Source: Aurantibacter crassamenti (GTDB lineage Bacteria; Bacteroidota; Bacteroidia; Flavobacteriales; Flavobacteriaceae). Taken from it: a stretch of DNA of 64,000 bases. The position numbers and the translations under genes are program-made. Position 1 is the stretch's first letter. Every line of letters begins with the position of its first letter. Under the pieces are notes generated by a model. It saw nothing but the letters and a program-made list of their open reading frames with translations. It did no database searches and was not told the origin of the DNA. The stretch covers positions 887,126 through 951,125 of the forward strand of contig NZ_JAFBGM010000001.1 of assembly GCF_016811105.1 (NCBI RefSeq). The letters run 5' to 3'. Shown one piece after another: positions 38,489-47,017 of this stretch.

Positions 38489-38516
38489 TTGATATTGAAT
38501 ACATACATTATCTTTG
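38489..38516 (+). promoter_or_regulatory. promoter of the M23 peptidase gene, possibly leaderless
   Basis: TTG (38489-38491), a 17-base spacer and TATCTTTG (38509-38516) fit the Bacteroidota promoter. The start codon at 38523 is only 6 bases past the -7 element, so the transcript may begin at or near the ATG. Confidence 0.65.
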
Positions 38517-38522
38517 TTACGT

Positions 38523-39392
38523 ATGGCGAAAAAGAAGAAAAAAGGAAAAGAAATCAAGCGAAAGCTACTGCATAAGTATCGTTTGGTAATACTTAATGAA
38601 AGTACTTTTGAAGAAAAAATTTCTTTTAAGTTAAGTCGGCTAAACGTTTTTGTCACCGGAACCCTTTGTATTGTAGGCTTAATTGGTCTAACAACATTAT
38701 TGATAGCGTTTACCCCTTTGCGTGAATATATACCAGGTTATTCTTCAACTAAATTAAAGCGTGAAGCTACTGAGCTTACCTATAAAACAGATTCTTTGGT
38801 GCGAACATTAAATTATACCAATAAGTATTTAGATAATATTCGTATGGTTCTAAAAGGTGACATTGAGAACACCGAATTTAATAGAGATTCACTGTACGAA
38901 AAATTTAAACTAGATCCCGCATCTGTTGATTTAACTCCGATTAAGGAAGATTCTCTGTTAAGAGCTGAGGTTGCTTTAGAAGACAAGTATAATCTTTTTG
39001 AGGCTTCATCGGGCAGAGAAAGTTTTGCTTTGTTTACACCTGTAACCGGAACAATTACCCAAGCATATGACTCAGAGAATAGGCATTATGCTGTTGATGT
39101 AGTGGCCATAAAAGATACTCCCGTAAAAGCTGTGGCTGACGGAATAGTTATTTTTTCAGAATGGACGGCAGAAACCGGGTACGTTCTTATTCTTGAACAT
39201 GATGAGGGGCTTTTAAGTGTTTATAAGCACAATGGTTCTTTAAGTAAAAGTCAAGGTCAATTGGTTCGGTCTGGTGAAGTAATTGCGTCTGTGGGTAACA
39301 CAGGTGAACTTACAACTGGCCCACACCTGCATTTTGAACTTTGGAACAATGGAGCACCGGTTAACCCTCAAGATTTTATTGATTTTAATTAA
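38523..39392 (+). CDS. M23 family metallopeptidase (LytM-like), membrane anchored
   Basis: A 289-residue envelope protein. A strongly basic N-terminus (MAKKKKKGKEIKRKLLHKYR) precedes one membrane helix at about 47-68. A periplasmic coiled-coil-like region (about 80-165) leads to the M23/LytM domain at about 175-285. The zinc-site motifs are complete: RHYAVDVVA provides H-x3-D and GPHLHFELW provides HLH. It could act as a peptidoglycan endopeptidase. Three genes (M23, GH3-like, DUF6909) follow each other closely on this strand. I start at 38523, because a TTG upstream at 38514 lies within the promoter element. Confidence 0.92.
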   Translation: MAKKKKKGKEIKRKLLHKYRLVILNESTFEEKISFKLSRLNVFVTGTLCIVGLIGLTTLLIAFTPLREYIPGYSSTKLKREATELTYKTDSLVRTLNYTNKYLDNIRMVLKGDIENTEFNRDSLYEKFKLDPASVDLTPIKEDSLLRAEVALEDKYNLFEASSGRESFALFTPVTGTITQAYDSENRHYAVDVVAIKDTPVKAVADGIVIFSEWTAETGYVLILEHDEGLLSVYKHNGSLSKSQGQLVRSGEVIASVGNTGELTTGPHLHFELWNNGAPVNPQDFIDFN

Positions 39393-39397
39393 AAGAA

Positions 39398-40900
39398 ATG
39401 TCTATAAAATCTATTGCCGCTAAAATTTTTGCTAGAATAATTGCTAAGCAGACAATCAAATGGGTAAGCGACCCAATAAACACACAACAAAATGTGTTTG
39501 AGCAATTAATTTCAAATGCATCAAACACAAAATTCGGGGCTGATCACAGTTTTGGTGCCATCAAATCACATTCTGATTTTGTAAAAAACGTTCCAATACG
39601 TGATTATGAAGAGCTCAAACCATATGTTGAGCAGGTTGTTGCAGGTAAAGAAAATGTTCTTTGGCCTGGCAAACCCTTGTATTTCGCCAAAACATCCGGT
39701 ACTACTTCAGGGGTGAAATATATTCCGATTACAAAGGAATCAATAAAGAATCAAGTAGATGCTTCAAGAAACGCCATATTGAATTACATACATGAAACTG
39801 GTAATTCAGATTTTGTTGACGGAAAAATGATTTTCCTTCAGGGAAGTCCTGAAATGGTTGAAAAAAATGGAATTAAAGTTGGTCGGTTATCGGGAATATC
39901 GGCACATTATGTTCCAAATTATTTACAAAAAAATCGTTTACCAAGTTGGGAAACTAATTGCATTGAAGACTGGGAGACTAAAGTGAATGCAATAGTTGAT
40001 GAAACAGTAAAAGAGGATATGACTGTGATTGCTGGCATTCCTTCATGGGTTCAAATGTATTTTGAAAAGTTAAAAGATAATCAAGGGAAAAAAGTTGGTG
40101 AGCTTTTCAAGAATTTTCAACTTTTTATTTACGGCGGTGTCAATTACGAACCGTATCGAGCTAAATTTGAAGAATTAATTGGTAGAAAGGTAGATAGTAT
40201 AGAGTTGTTTCCGGCAAGCGAAGGCTTTTTTGCATATCAGAATTCTCAGCAAGAAAAGGGAATGCTTTTATTGTTGAATTCAGGAATTTTTTACGAGTTT
40301 GTAAAGGTTAGTGATTTTCTTGAAGGAACTATCAATAGGATAACTATTGAAGCGGTTGAACTTGATGTTGATTATGCTATGATTATCTCAACAAATGCTG
40401 GTTTGTGGGCATATAATTTGGGAGATACCATTCGGTTTGTTTCTTTGAAACCCTTTAAAGTAATAGTCTCAGGACGCATAAAGCATTTTATATCAGCCTT
40501 TGGTGAGCATGTAATAGCCAAAGAGGTAGAACAGGCAATGCAAGAGGCAATTGAAACTACAGGAGCCAGGGTTAATGAGTTTACGGTAGCACCTCAAATT
40601 ACGCCTGAAGGTGAAGAATTGCCGTTTCATGAATGGCTGGTAGAATTTGAAGAAATTCCAGAAAACCTAACAAAGTTTATTGAAGTTATAGATGCATCAT
40701 TACAAAAACAGAACAGTTATTATTTTGATTTGATTGATGGCAAAATTCTTCAAACTTTAAAGGTTACTAAAATTAAAAAAGGTGGTTTTCAAGATTATAT
40801 GAAATCTGTAGGAAAATTAGGAGGTCAGAACAAAGTGCAGCGTTTGGGTAATGATAGAAAGGTTGCAGATGCCCTGCGTAAATTCCAAATTCAACAATAA
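39398..40900 (+). CDS. GH3-like acyl-adenylate/amide-forming enzyme
   Basis: A 500-residue member of the GH3 family, part of the adenylate-forming superfamily. The ATP-binding loop is FAKTSGTTSGVKYIPIT near residue 105. The middle has ELFPASEGFFAYQN (the acyl-site aromatic and acidic residues), and the C-terminal domain keeps IKHFISAFGEHV. In plants GH3 enzymes join amino acids to hormones. Bacterial copies in Bacteroidota have no settled substrate, so the reaction can only be described as carboxylate activation. It starts 5 bases after the M23 stop and is followed 28 bases later by the DUF6909 gene, which suggests one operon. Confidence 0.88.
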   Translation: MSIKSIAAKIFARIIAKQTIKWVSDPINTQQNVFEQLISNASNTKFGADHSFGAIKSHSDFVKNVPIRDYEELKPYVEQVVAGKENVLWPGKPLYFAKTSGTTSGVKYIPITKESIKNQVDASRNAILNYIHETGNSDFVDGKMIFLQGSPEMVEKNGIKVGRLSGISAHYVPNYLQKNRLPSWETNCIEDWETKVNAIVDETVKEDMTVIAGIPSWVQMYFEKLKDNQGKKVGELFKNFQLFIYGGVNYEPYRAKFEELIGRKVDSIELFPASEGFFAYQNSQQEKGMLLLLNSGIFYEFVKVSDFLEGTINRITIEAVELDVDYAMIISTNAGLWAYNLGDTIRFVSLKPFKVIVSGRIKHFISAFGEHVIAKEVEQAMQEAIETTGARVNEFTVAPQITPEGEELPFHEWLVEFEEIPENLTKFIEVIDASLQKQNSYYFDLIDGKILQTLKVTKIKKGGFQDYMKSVGKLGGQNKVQRLGNDRKVADALRKFQIQQ

Positions 40901-40928
40901 TAATTGTAATTTTAACCGAAACTCTTGA

Positions 40929-42611
40929 ATGGGGAAAGAATCGATAACCACACGAGCCCAAGAATCAACCAATGCAATTGAAAGGCTGTATATAACTATG
41001 CGGCATCTTTTTAATCGTGGTTTCTACAAGCCAAACGGTGTTTCTGGTGAAGCCATAAAGAATGCACTTTTGTTATTACGCCCTGAAATTTATGGGTCTA
41101 TAGCAGAGGAAAAAGCTGAGTTAAAAGGTCTGGTATACGTTTTAGAAAGGCTTCCAGAAGGTATAGAGCAATGTCGATTTATCAATTTAACTTCAGATGA
41201 AGGTTATAGTGACTCACATTTCAAACCAATAGTACCACCAAAAAGAAGAAGAAATTGTTATCGAATTGATGACGAACAAATGAATATTGAAATTACGCGT
41301 GGGCGTTCAGATATTTATGATATTCTAACACATTTAACTTTCTTGTTTGTTGAATCAGAAAAGATTTGTAAACGTGTTCTTATTGAAGATACAAAGAAGA
41401 CTATTCGTGATTGGGTTAAATTAGAAAGTGCTGTCAATAAGAAAGAATTAAATCAGGCAGAACGAGAAGTAGCCTTGATTCATACTGCAAATATTTTAGG
41501 ACGTTCATTTGTTGAAATATTAGCTGTTCATGAGCAGTTTGCAACGCCTGATAACCCTGAGCGGTTTCTTCAAATCATTTATTGGTTAGGTAAATTGACC
41601 ATAGAAGAAGAGGTTAATGGTGATAAAAGAACAATAACGTTTAGTTCGCTGCTAAGAGAGCGATTAGGCCATCATATTCATGGCGAGAAATGGGCAAATA
41701 CTATTAAAGAAACTTTAGCGAAACATAACCTTTTAAAAAGGCCAATTCATATCATCAGTGCAAATATGCATAGTGTTATGAATACACTATATGCCGCCAA
41801 AGCTCTTGAAAATGAATTTTCTAGTAATAATTCGCTTGAGATATATGAAACGCTAAGTTCTACACAAAATAGTAATTTACGAGACAAGGTTTTAAAGCTT
41901 GCAAATAAGAACGGAATGATCAGTGTAGATGATAAATCAGGCACTAATATAGATGTCCAGATTTTTGACCTAGCTAGATTAGGTGATGATGCTTGTTGTT
42001 ATCAACTTTCGAATGACATTCCAGATGAAGAAAAACCTGTTATCTTTGTAATGGATTACGCATTTGGAGAGCAAGCTTTTGAAACTATTGATGAGTTATT
42101 AAAACCACACAAAGTTAAAAAAGATGCTATTTTTTTAAATATTGCTTCTATATCAATAATGGGTAAAGCGGGTATTCTAGAAGGAGGAAAAGGCGATATA
42201 ATGATTCCTTCAGCTCATGTTTTTGAAGGTACAGCAGACAATTACCCGTTTAAGAATGAATTATGCGCGGCTGATTTTGAAGGTTACGGATTAAAAGTTT
42301 TTGAAGGTTCTATGATAACGGTTTTGGGCACATCATTGCAAAATAAAGACATATTGAAATTCTTTCATAAGTCTACATGGAATGTTATTGGACTTGAAAT
42401 GGAAGGCGTTCATTATCAAAAAGCAATACAATCGGCTTCTAAAATTAGAAAAAGCATTCGTGAAAACGTCAAAGTGAGATATGCGTACTATGCTTCTGAT
42501 AATCCTTTAGAAACAGGAAGCACATTGGCTTCAGGCGGCTTAGGAACAACCGGCGTTAAGCCAACTTATTTGATTACAGACAAAATATTAACTCAAATTT
42601 TCAACTCATAA
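40929..42611 (+). CDS. DUF6909-type protein with nucleoside phosphorylase-like C-terminus
   Basis: A 560-residue protein that I recall as the DUF6909 family; this name is from memory. The N-terminal half (about 1-270) is helical and charged, with no motif I recognise. The C-terminal half has features of the purine nucleoside phosphorylase/nucleosidase superfamily: GKGDIMIPSAHVFEG near residues 415-430 and IGLEMEGVHYQKAIQSA near 485-500, where the EMEG motif resembles the ribose-binding EMEG/EMEA of nucleosidases. That fits a nucleoside or nucleotide cleaving or binding domain, but activity is not established. It follows the GH3-like gene by 28 bases and precedes the Wzz-like gene by 12 bases. 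Confidence 0.7.
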   Translation: MGKESITTRAQESTNAIERLYITMRHLFNRGFYKPNGVSGEAIKNALLLLRPEIYGSIAEEKAELKGLVYVLERLPEGIEQCRFINLTSDEGYSDSHFKPIVPPKRRRNCYRIDDEQMNIEITRGRSDIYDILTHLTFLFVESEKICKRVLIEDTKKTIRDWVKLESAVNKKELNQAEREVALIHTANILGRSFVEILAVHEQFATPDNPERFLQIIYWLGKLTIEEEVNGDKRTITFSSLLRERLGHHIHGEKWANTIKETLAKHNLLKRPIHIISANMHSVMNTLYAAKALENEFSSNNSLEIYETLSSTQNSNLRDKVLKLANKNGMISVDDKSGTNIDVQIFDLARLGDDACCYQLSNDIPDEEKPVIFVMDYAFGEQAFETIDELLKPHKVKKDAIFLNIASISIMGKAGILEGGKGDIMIPSAHVFEGTADNYPFKNELCAADFEGYGLKVFEGSMITVLGTSLQNKDILKFFHKSTWNVIGLEMEGVHYQKAIQSASKIRKSIRENVKVRYAYYASDNPLETGSTLASGGLGTTGVKPTYLITDKILTQIFNS

Positions 42612-42623
42612 CCTAGATAACAA

Positions 42624-43625
42624 ATGCAACCAAACAATTCACCTTCTTCTTCAGACGAAATTGACTTAAGTCAATTACTTCAATTAGTAAAAAAAGCTTT
42701 AAATGGAGTTTTTAGAGGGATTTTACGCATATTCCTATTCTTTAAAAGAAATGCTATAAAACTAGCGGCATTAATAATTATTGGTGTAGGCATAGGTTTT
42801 TTATTAAACTCGTTTGTTGAAGATAAACAACAGACAGAGGTTATTGTTTTGCCCAATTTTGAAAGTAAAGATTATCTCTATGATGTAGTTGAGGAAATTA
42901 AATCAAAAGTAATTGCAAATGATACCGCTTTTTTCGAAGCATTAGACATTGACGTAAATCTGCTCAAAAAGTTCAAGATTGAAATTGAGCCTATTGAAGA
43001 AGAGGTTGAAGATAAAAGGTTAAAAGCAGAGGAAGACAATAAGTATTTAGAAATTTTACAAAATTACAAGGAGAATGATTTTGTAATTGATGTTGTTAAG
43101 TCTGAAGTGTTGAAAAAGAGTATACGAACACATCGTATAACTTTTACACATAAAAATCCTAAAAGAGGTGAAGAGTACGTTTCTAAAATATTAGCATATA
43201 TCAATTCAAATCAACATTTTATTGAACTTCAAAAGGCTTATTCTCACAATGCTACATTAAGAATTGAGCAGAATAACGGCTTAATAAAACAAATAGATGA
43301 TTTAGTATCGAAATTTTCCGAGAGCTTAAATCTAAATCAAAATTCAACGGGACAGAGTTTGGTTTTGTTAGAGGGTGAAAATGGCTTAAATATACCTAGT
43401 TTGCTCATGTTCAAAAATAGATTAGTTAAAGAAAATGAGGTAAAGCAAATTGAACTAATTGAACAGAAATTGCCGATTAGTATATTAAATCTTGGAAAAA
43501 CACATATAGTTAAAAAGCAGCTTTTGAATTTGAATTTTGTGTTGATTCCATTGTTGTTAGTTGGTTTATTTTTTCTAGTTTCTTTAATAGCATATCTCAA
43601 CAGAAGATCATTAGAAATAAAATAG
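42624..43625 (+). CDS. Wzz-like chain-length determinant/polysaccharide co-polymerase
   Basis: A 333-residue inner-membrane protein with a membrane helix near residues 48-66 (LAALIIIGVGIGFLLNSF), a large periplasmic region with coiled-coil character (about 70-300), and a second helix near 302-325 (LNFVLIPLLLVGLFFLVSLIAYL). This two-helix layout is that of Wzz proteins, which set the length of O-antigen or capsule chains. No kinase domain is attached, so it is the Wzz rather than the Wzc type. It is the first gene of the polysaccharide locus and lies 12 bases after the DUF6909 stop and 16 bases before rfbB. Confidence 0.8.
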   Translation: MQPNNSPSSSDEIDLSQLLQLVKKALNGVFRGILRIFLFFKRNAIKLAALIIIGVGIGFLLNSFVEDKQQTEVIVLPNFESKDYLYDVVEEIKSKVIANDTAFFEALDIDVNLLKKFKIEIEPIEEEVEDKRLKAEEDNKYLEILQNYKENDFVIDVVKSEVLKKSIRTHRITFTHKNPKRGEEYVSKILAYINSNQHFIELQKAYSHNATLRIEQNNGLIKQIDDLVSKFSESLNLNQNSTGQSLVLLEGENGLNIPSLLMFKNRLVKENEVKQIELIEQKLPISILNLGKTHIVKKQLLNLNFVLIPLLLVGLFFLVSLIAYLNRRSLEIK

Positions 43626-43641
43626 CATTAATACCTAGAAC

Positions 43642-44685
43642 ATGAATATTTTAATAACAGGAGGTGCTGGCTTTATTGGATCGCATGTCGTAAGAAGGTT
43701 TGTAAAAAACCATCCGCAACATAACATTTACAATTTAGACGCTTTGACTTATGCTGGTAATTTAGAAAATTTACGTGATGTTGAAAAATCATCTAATTAC
43801 CATTTTTTAAAAGGGGATATTGTTGATGCGAACTACATAAACGAAATATTTAATACCTATCAATTTGACGGAGTTATTCATTTAGCAGCAGAATCTCATG
43901 TAGATCGTTCTATTACAGATCCCTTAGCTTTCGTAAAAACCAATGTTTTTGGAACAGTAAATTTGTTAAATGCAGCAAAAGCAATTTGGGTAGATGATTT
44001 TTCTGAGAAAAGATTTTATCATGTAAGCACAGATGAGGTATATGGTTCATTGGGTGCAGATGGGCTTTTTTTAGAAACAACAGCATATGATCCAAATTCT
44101 CCTTATTCTGCTTCTAAAGCAAGTTCAGATCACTTTGTAAGAGCATATGGCGAAACATACGGTATGCCTTACGTAATTACAAATTGCTCAAACAATTATG
44201 GGCCAAATCATTTTCCTGAAAAGCTAATTCCTTTATTTATAAATAATATCATCGAAAATCAACCATTACCAGTATATGGTGATGGAAAATATACACGTGA
44301 TTGGCTTTTTGTGGAAGACCATGCAAGAGCGATTGATTTAGTGTTTCACAAAGGAAGAAATCATGAAACCTACAATATTGGAGGTTTTAATGAATGGCAA
44401 AATATTGATTTAGTAAAACTTCTATGCCAACAAATGGATGTTAAATTAGGCAGGTCAGAGGGCACGTCAGAAAAGCTGATAACTTATGTGAAAGACCGTC
44501 CGGGGCATGATTTACGCTATGCTATTGATGCAGGCAAAATCAATAAAGAGTTAGGCTGGGAGCCCTCAGTGACATTTGAACAAGGCTTAGAAAAAACTAT
44601 TGATTGGTATCTGAATAATGAAGAGTGGTTGAACAATGTAACTTCAGGTTCATATCAGGAATATTACCAAAAAATGTATAATTAA
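43642..44685 (+). CDS. rfbB: dTDP-glucose 4,6-dehydratase
   Basis: A 347-residue extended short-chain dehydrogenase catalysing the second step of dTDP-L-rhamnose synthesis. The NAD site is TGGAGFIGSHVVRRF at residues 6-20. The catalytic region includes FYHVSTDEVYGSL and SPYSASKASSDHFVRAYG (YxxxK), with NCSNNYGPNHFPEKLIPLFI and RDWLFVEDHARAI following. It is complete and similar in size to the family. It opens the four-gene rhamnose set rfbBACD. Confidence 0.96.
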   Translation: MNILITGGAGFIGSHVVRRFVKNHPQHNIYNLDALTYAGNLENLRDVEKSSNYHFLKGDIVDANYINEIFNTYQFDGVIHLAAESHVDRSITDPLAFVKTNVFGTVNLLNAAKAIWVDDFSEKRFYHVSTDEVYGSLGADGLFLETTAYDPNSPYSASKASSDHFVRAYGETYGMPYVITNCSNNYGPNHFPEKLIPLFINNIIENQPLPVYGDGKYTRDWLFVEDHARAIDLVFHKGRNHETYNIGGFNEWQNIDLVKLLCQQMDVKLGRSEGTSEKLITYVKDRPGHDLRYAIDAGKINKELGWEPSVTFEQGLEKTIDWYLNNEEWLNNVTSGSYQEYYQKMYN

Positions 44686-44740
44686 TTCGGATGCTGTCTT
44701 ATTTGAAGATTTGAGATAGCAATGAGAAAATAGAGACAGA

Positions 44741-45610
44741 ATGAAGGGAATTATTCTAGCAGGAGGTTCAGGTACTCGTTTGCACCCACTGACTTTATCG
44801 GTTAGTAAGCAATTGATGCCCATTTATGACAAACCGATGATATACTATCCGTTGTCAACTTTAATGTATGCCGGAATTCGTGAGATTTTAATTATCTCAA
44901 CACCCAAAGATTTACCCTTATTTCGTGATTTATTAGGAGATGGTAAAAAGTATGGCTGTGACTTTTCTTATGCGGTGCAAGAAGCTCCAAACGGGTTAGC
45001 AGAAGCTTTTATTATTGGTGATGATTTTATTGGTAAAGACAAAGTTGCATTGGTGTTAGGCGACAATATTTTTTACGGATCCGGCCTTGCAAAATTGTTG
45101 CAATCTAATAATGATCCAGAAGGTGGTATTATATATGCCTATCGTGTACATGACCCTGAGCGTTATGGCGTTGTTGAATTTGACAGAGAAGGAAAAGCAA
45201 TAAGTATCGAGGAAAAGCCAATTGAACCAAAATCAAATTATGCAGTTCCAGGTATTTATTTTTATGATAATGACGTTGTAGAAATTGCCAAGAACATTCC
45301 ACCAAGCCCGCGGGGTGAGTTAGAAATTACTGACATTAATAAGGTTTATTTAGAAAGAGGAAAGTTAAGCGTTAGTATTTTAGATAGAGGAACTGCATGG
45401 TTAGATACAGGTACGTTTCAATCTTTAATGCAAGCTTCCCAATTTGTTGAGGTTATTGAAGAAAGACAAGGCCTTAAAATAGGTGCAATAGAAGCAGCTG
45501 CTTATGAAATGGGTTTTATTGATAAAGCGCAATTTATAGCCTTGGCAGAACCTCTTATGAAAAGCGGTTATGGAAAGAATTTATTGGGCATATTAAGTAA
45601 GCATCAATGA
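44741..45610 (+). CDS. rfbA: glucose-1-phosphate thymidylyltransferase
   Basis: A 289-residue nucleotidyltransferase, the first step of dTDP-L-rhamnose synthesis. The N-terminal signature is [19 protein letters not shown], with [18 protein letters not shown] and [14 protein letters not shown] (metal/nucleotide site) and [16 protein letters not shown]. Full length. It overlaps rfbC by 4 bases (ATGA), so translation is coupled; the order dehydratase, transferase, epimerase, reductase is a standard operon layout. Confidence 0.97.
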   Translation: MKGIILAGGSGTRLHPLTLSVSKQLMPIYDKPMIYYPLSTLMYAGIREILIISTPKDLPLFRDLLGDGKKYGCDFSYAVQEAPNGLAEAFIIGDDFIGKDKVALVLGDNIFYGSGLAKLLQSNNDPEGGIIYAYRVHDPERYGVVEFDREGKAISIEEKPIEPKSNYAVPGIYFYDNDVVEIAKNIPPSPRGELEITDINKVYLERGKLSVSILDRGTAWLDTGTFQSLMQASQFVEVIEERQGLKIGAIEAAAYEMGFIDKAQFIALAEPLMKSGYGKNLLGILSKHQ

Positions 45611-46152
45611 TAGTTAAAGAAACAAAACTAAAGGGCTGTTTTGTGATTGAACCGGCGATTTTTGAAGACGAAAGAGGCTATTTTATGGAATCTTTTAATG
45701 CTTTGAGATTTAATTCTGCAATTGGTTCTGAAATTAATTTTGTTCAAGACAATCAATCTTATTCTGTAAAAGGGGTTATAAGAGCAATACATTATCAGAT
45801 AGGAGAATATGCGCAGTCTAAATTAGTACGAGTACTTAGTGGTACGGTGCTTGATGTTGCAGTAGATTTAAGAAAAGACTCACCAACCTATAAAGAATAC
45901 GTAGCTGTTGAATTAAGTTCTGAGAACAAAAAACAATTTTTTATACCGAAAGGTTTTGGGCATGGGTTTGTAGTTTTGAGTGAATCGGCAGAGTTTTTTT
46001 ACAAATGTGATAATTATTATAATAAGGAATCTGAAGGAGGAATTATATTTAGCGATCCTACATTAAATATTGATTGGAAATTACCGCACGAGCAACTTAT
46101 TGTATCTGAAAAGGATCAAGTATTGCCAACTTTAGAGAATGCTAGGTTATGA
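45607..46152 (+). CDS. rfbC: dTDP-4-dehydrorhamnose 3,5-epimerase
   Basis: A 181-residue cupin-fold epimerase, third step of the rhamnose pathway. Motifs: [20 protein letters not shown] (the catalytic His in HYQ), [20 protein letters not shown] and [15 protein letters not shown]. Its length agrees with RfbC. The start overlaps rfbA and the stop overlaps rfbD, each by 4 bases. Confidence 0.96.
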   Translation: MIVKETKLKGCFVIEPAIFEDERGYFMESFNALRFNSAIGSEINFVQDNQSYSVKGVIRAIHYQIGEYAQSKLVRVLSGTVLDVAVDLRKDSPTYKEYVAVELSSENKKQFFIPKGFGHGFVVLSESAEFFYKCDNYYNKESEGGIIFSDPTLNIDWKLPHEQLIVSEKDQVLPTLENARL

Positions 46153-47012
46153 AAAATGTAATAATCACTGGTGGCAATGGGCAATTAGCCAGCTGCATAA
46201 AAGATGCCGTTCAAGATCTTCATGATTATAATTTCAATTTTATTGATATAGAAGATTTAGACATTACAGATGAAAATGCAGTCAATAGTTTTTTCCAACT
46301 AAACAAACCTGATTGGTGCATTAATTGTGCTGCATATACAGCGGTAGATAAGGCAGAGACAGAAATTGAAATTGCTAGAGCAGTAAATGTAATTGGAGCA
46401 AAATTTTTAGCACGCGCATCTAAGAGAAACAAGACAAAGTTTATTCAAGTGTCAACAGATTTTGTTTTTGAAGGCTTAAAAGGAACAATTTGTACTGAAG
46501 AAGATGAGACCAACCCTGTAAGCGTTTATGGTGTAACAAAATTAGAGGGCGAGCAAGAAACTATCAATGAAGTTGAAGAGTGTTTAATCATAAGAACTTC
46601 ATGGTTATATTCTGAATATGGAAATAATTTTTTGAAAACAATGCTTAGATTAGGGTCAGAACGAGATAATCTTAATGTAGTATGTGATCAAATAGGCACA
46701 CCAACTTATGCTGGTGATTTGGCTCAATTAATTGTAAAATTTATTCGTGAAGATAGTTTAGCATATGGTCTGTATCATTACAGTAATGAAGGTGTCGCTA
46801 GCTGGTATGATTTTGCATTGGCAATAATGAAAGAAGGTGATTTGATTTGCAAGATACTTCCAATAAAAACAGAGGAATATCCGACGCCTGCAAAAAGACC
46901 CGCATATAGCGTGATGGATAAATCCAAAATAAAAAAGACACTATCGATTGAAATTCCGCATTGGCATGACAGTTTAAAGAAATGTATGAATATTATAAAA
47001 AATAATAAGTAG
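46149..47012 (+). CDS. rfbD: dTDP-4-dehydrorhamnose reductase
   Basis: A 287-residue NADPH-dependent reductase, the last step giving dTDP-L-rhamnose. The cofactor loop is ITGGNGQLASCI at residues 5-16. CAAYTAVDKAETE, QVSTDFVFEG, YGVTKLEGEQE (YxxxK) and IRTSWLYSEYGNNF are RfbD-like. Complete. It follows rfbC with a 4-base overlap and ends 5 bases before the asnB-like gene, so all belong to one transcript. Confidence 0.95.
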   Translation: MKNVIITGGNGQLASCIKDAVQDLHDYNFNFIDIEDLDITDENAVNSFFQLNKPDWCINCAAYTAVDKAETEIEIARAVNVIGAKFLARASKRNKTKFIQVSTDFVFEGLKGTICTEEDETNPVSVYGVTKLEGEQETINEVEECLIIRTSWLYSEYGNNFLKTMLRLGSERDNLNVVCDQIGTPTYAGDLAQLIVKFIREDSLAYGLYHYSNEGVASWYDFALAIMKEGDLICKILPIKTEEYPTPAKRPAYSVMDKSKIKKTLSIEIPHWHDSLKKCMNIIKNNK

Positions 47013-47017
47013 AATAA

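Noticed and set aside
38393-38656. Minus-strand ORF at the start of the M23 gene
   Set aside because: It is antisense to the clear M23 reading frame and spans its promoter.
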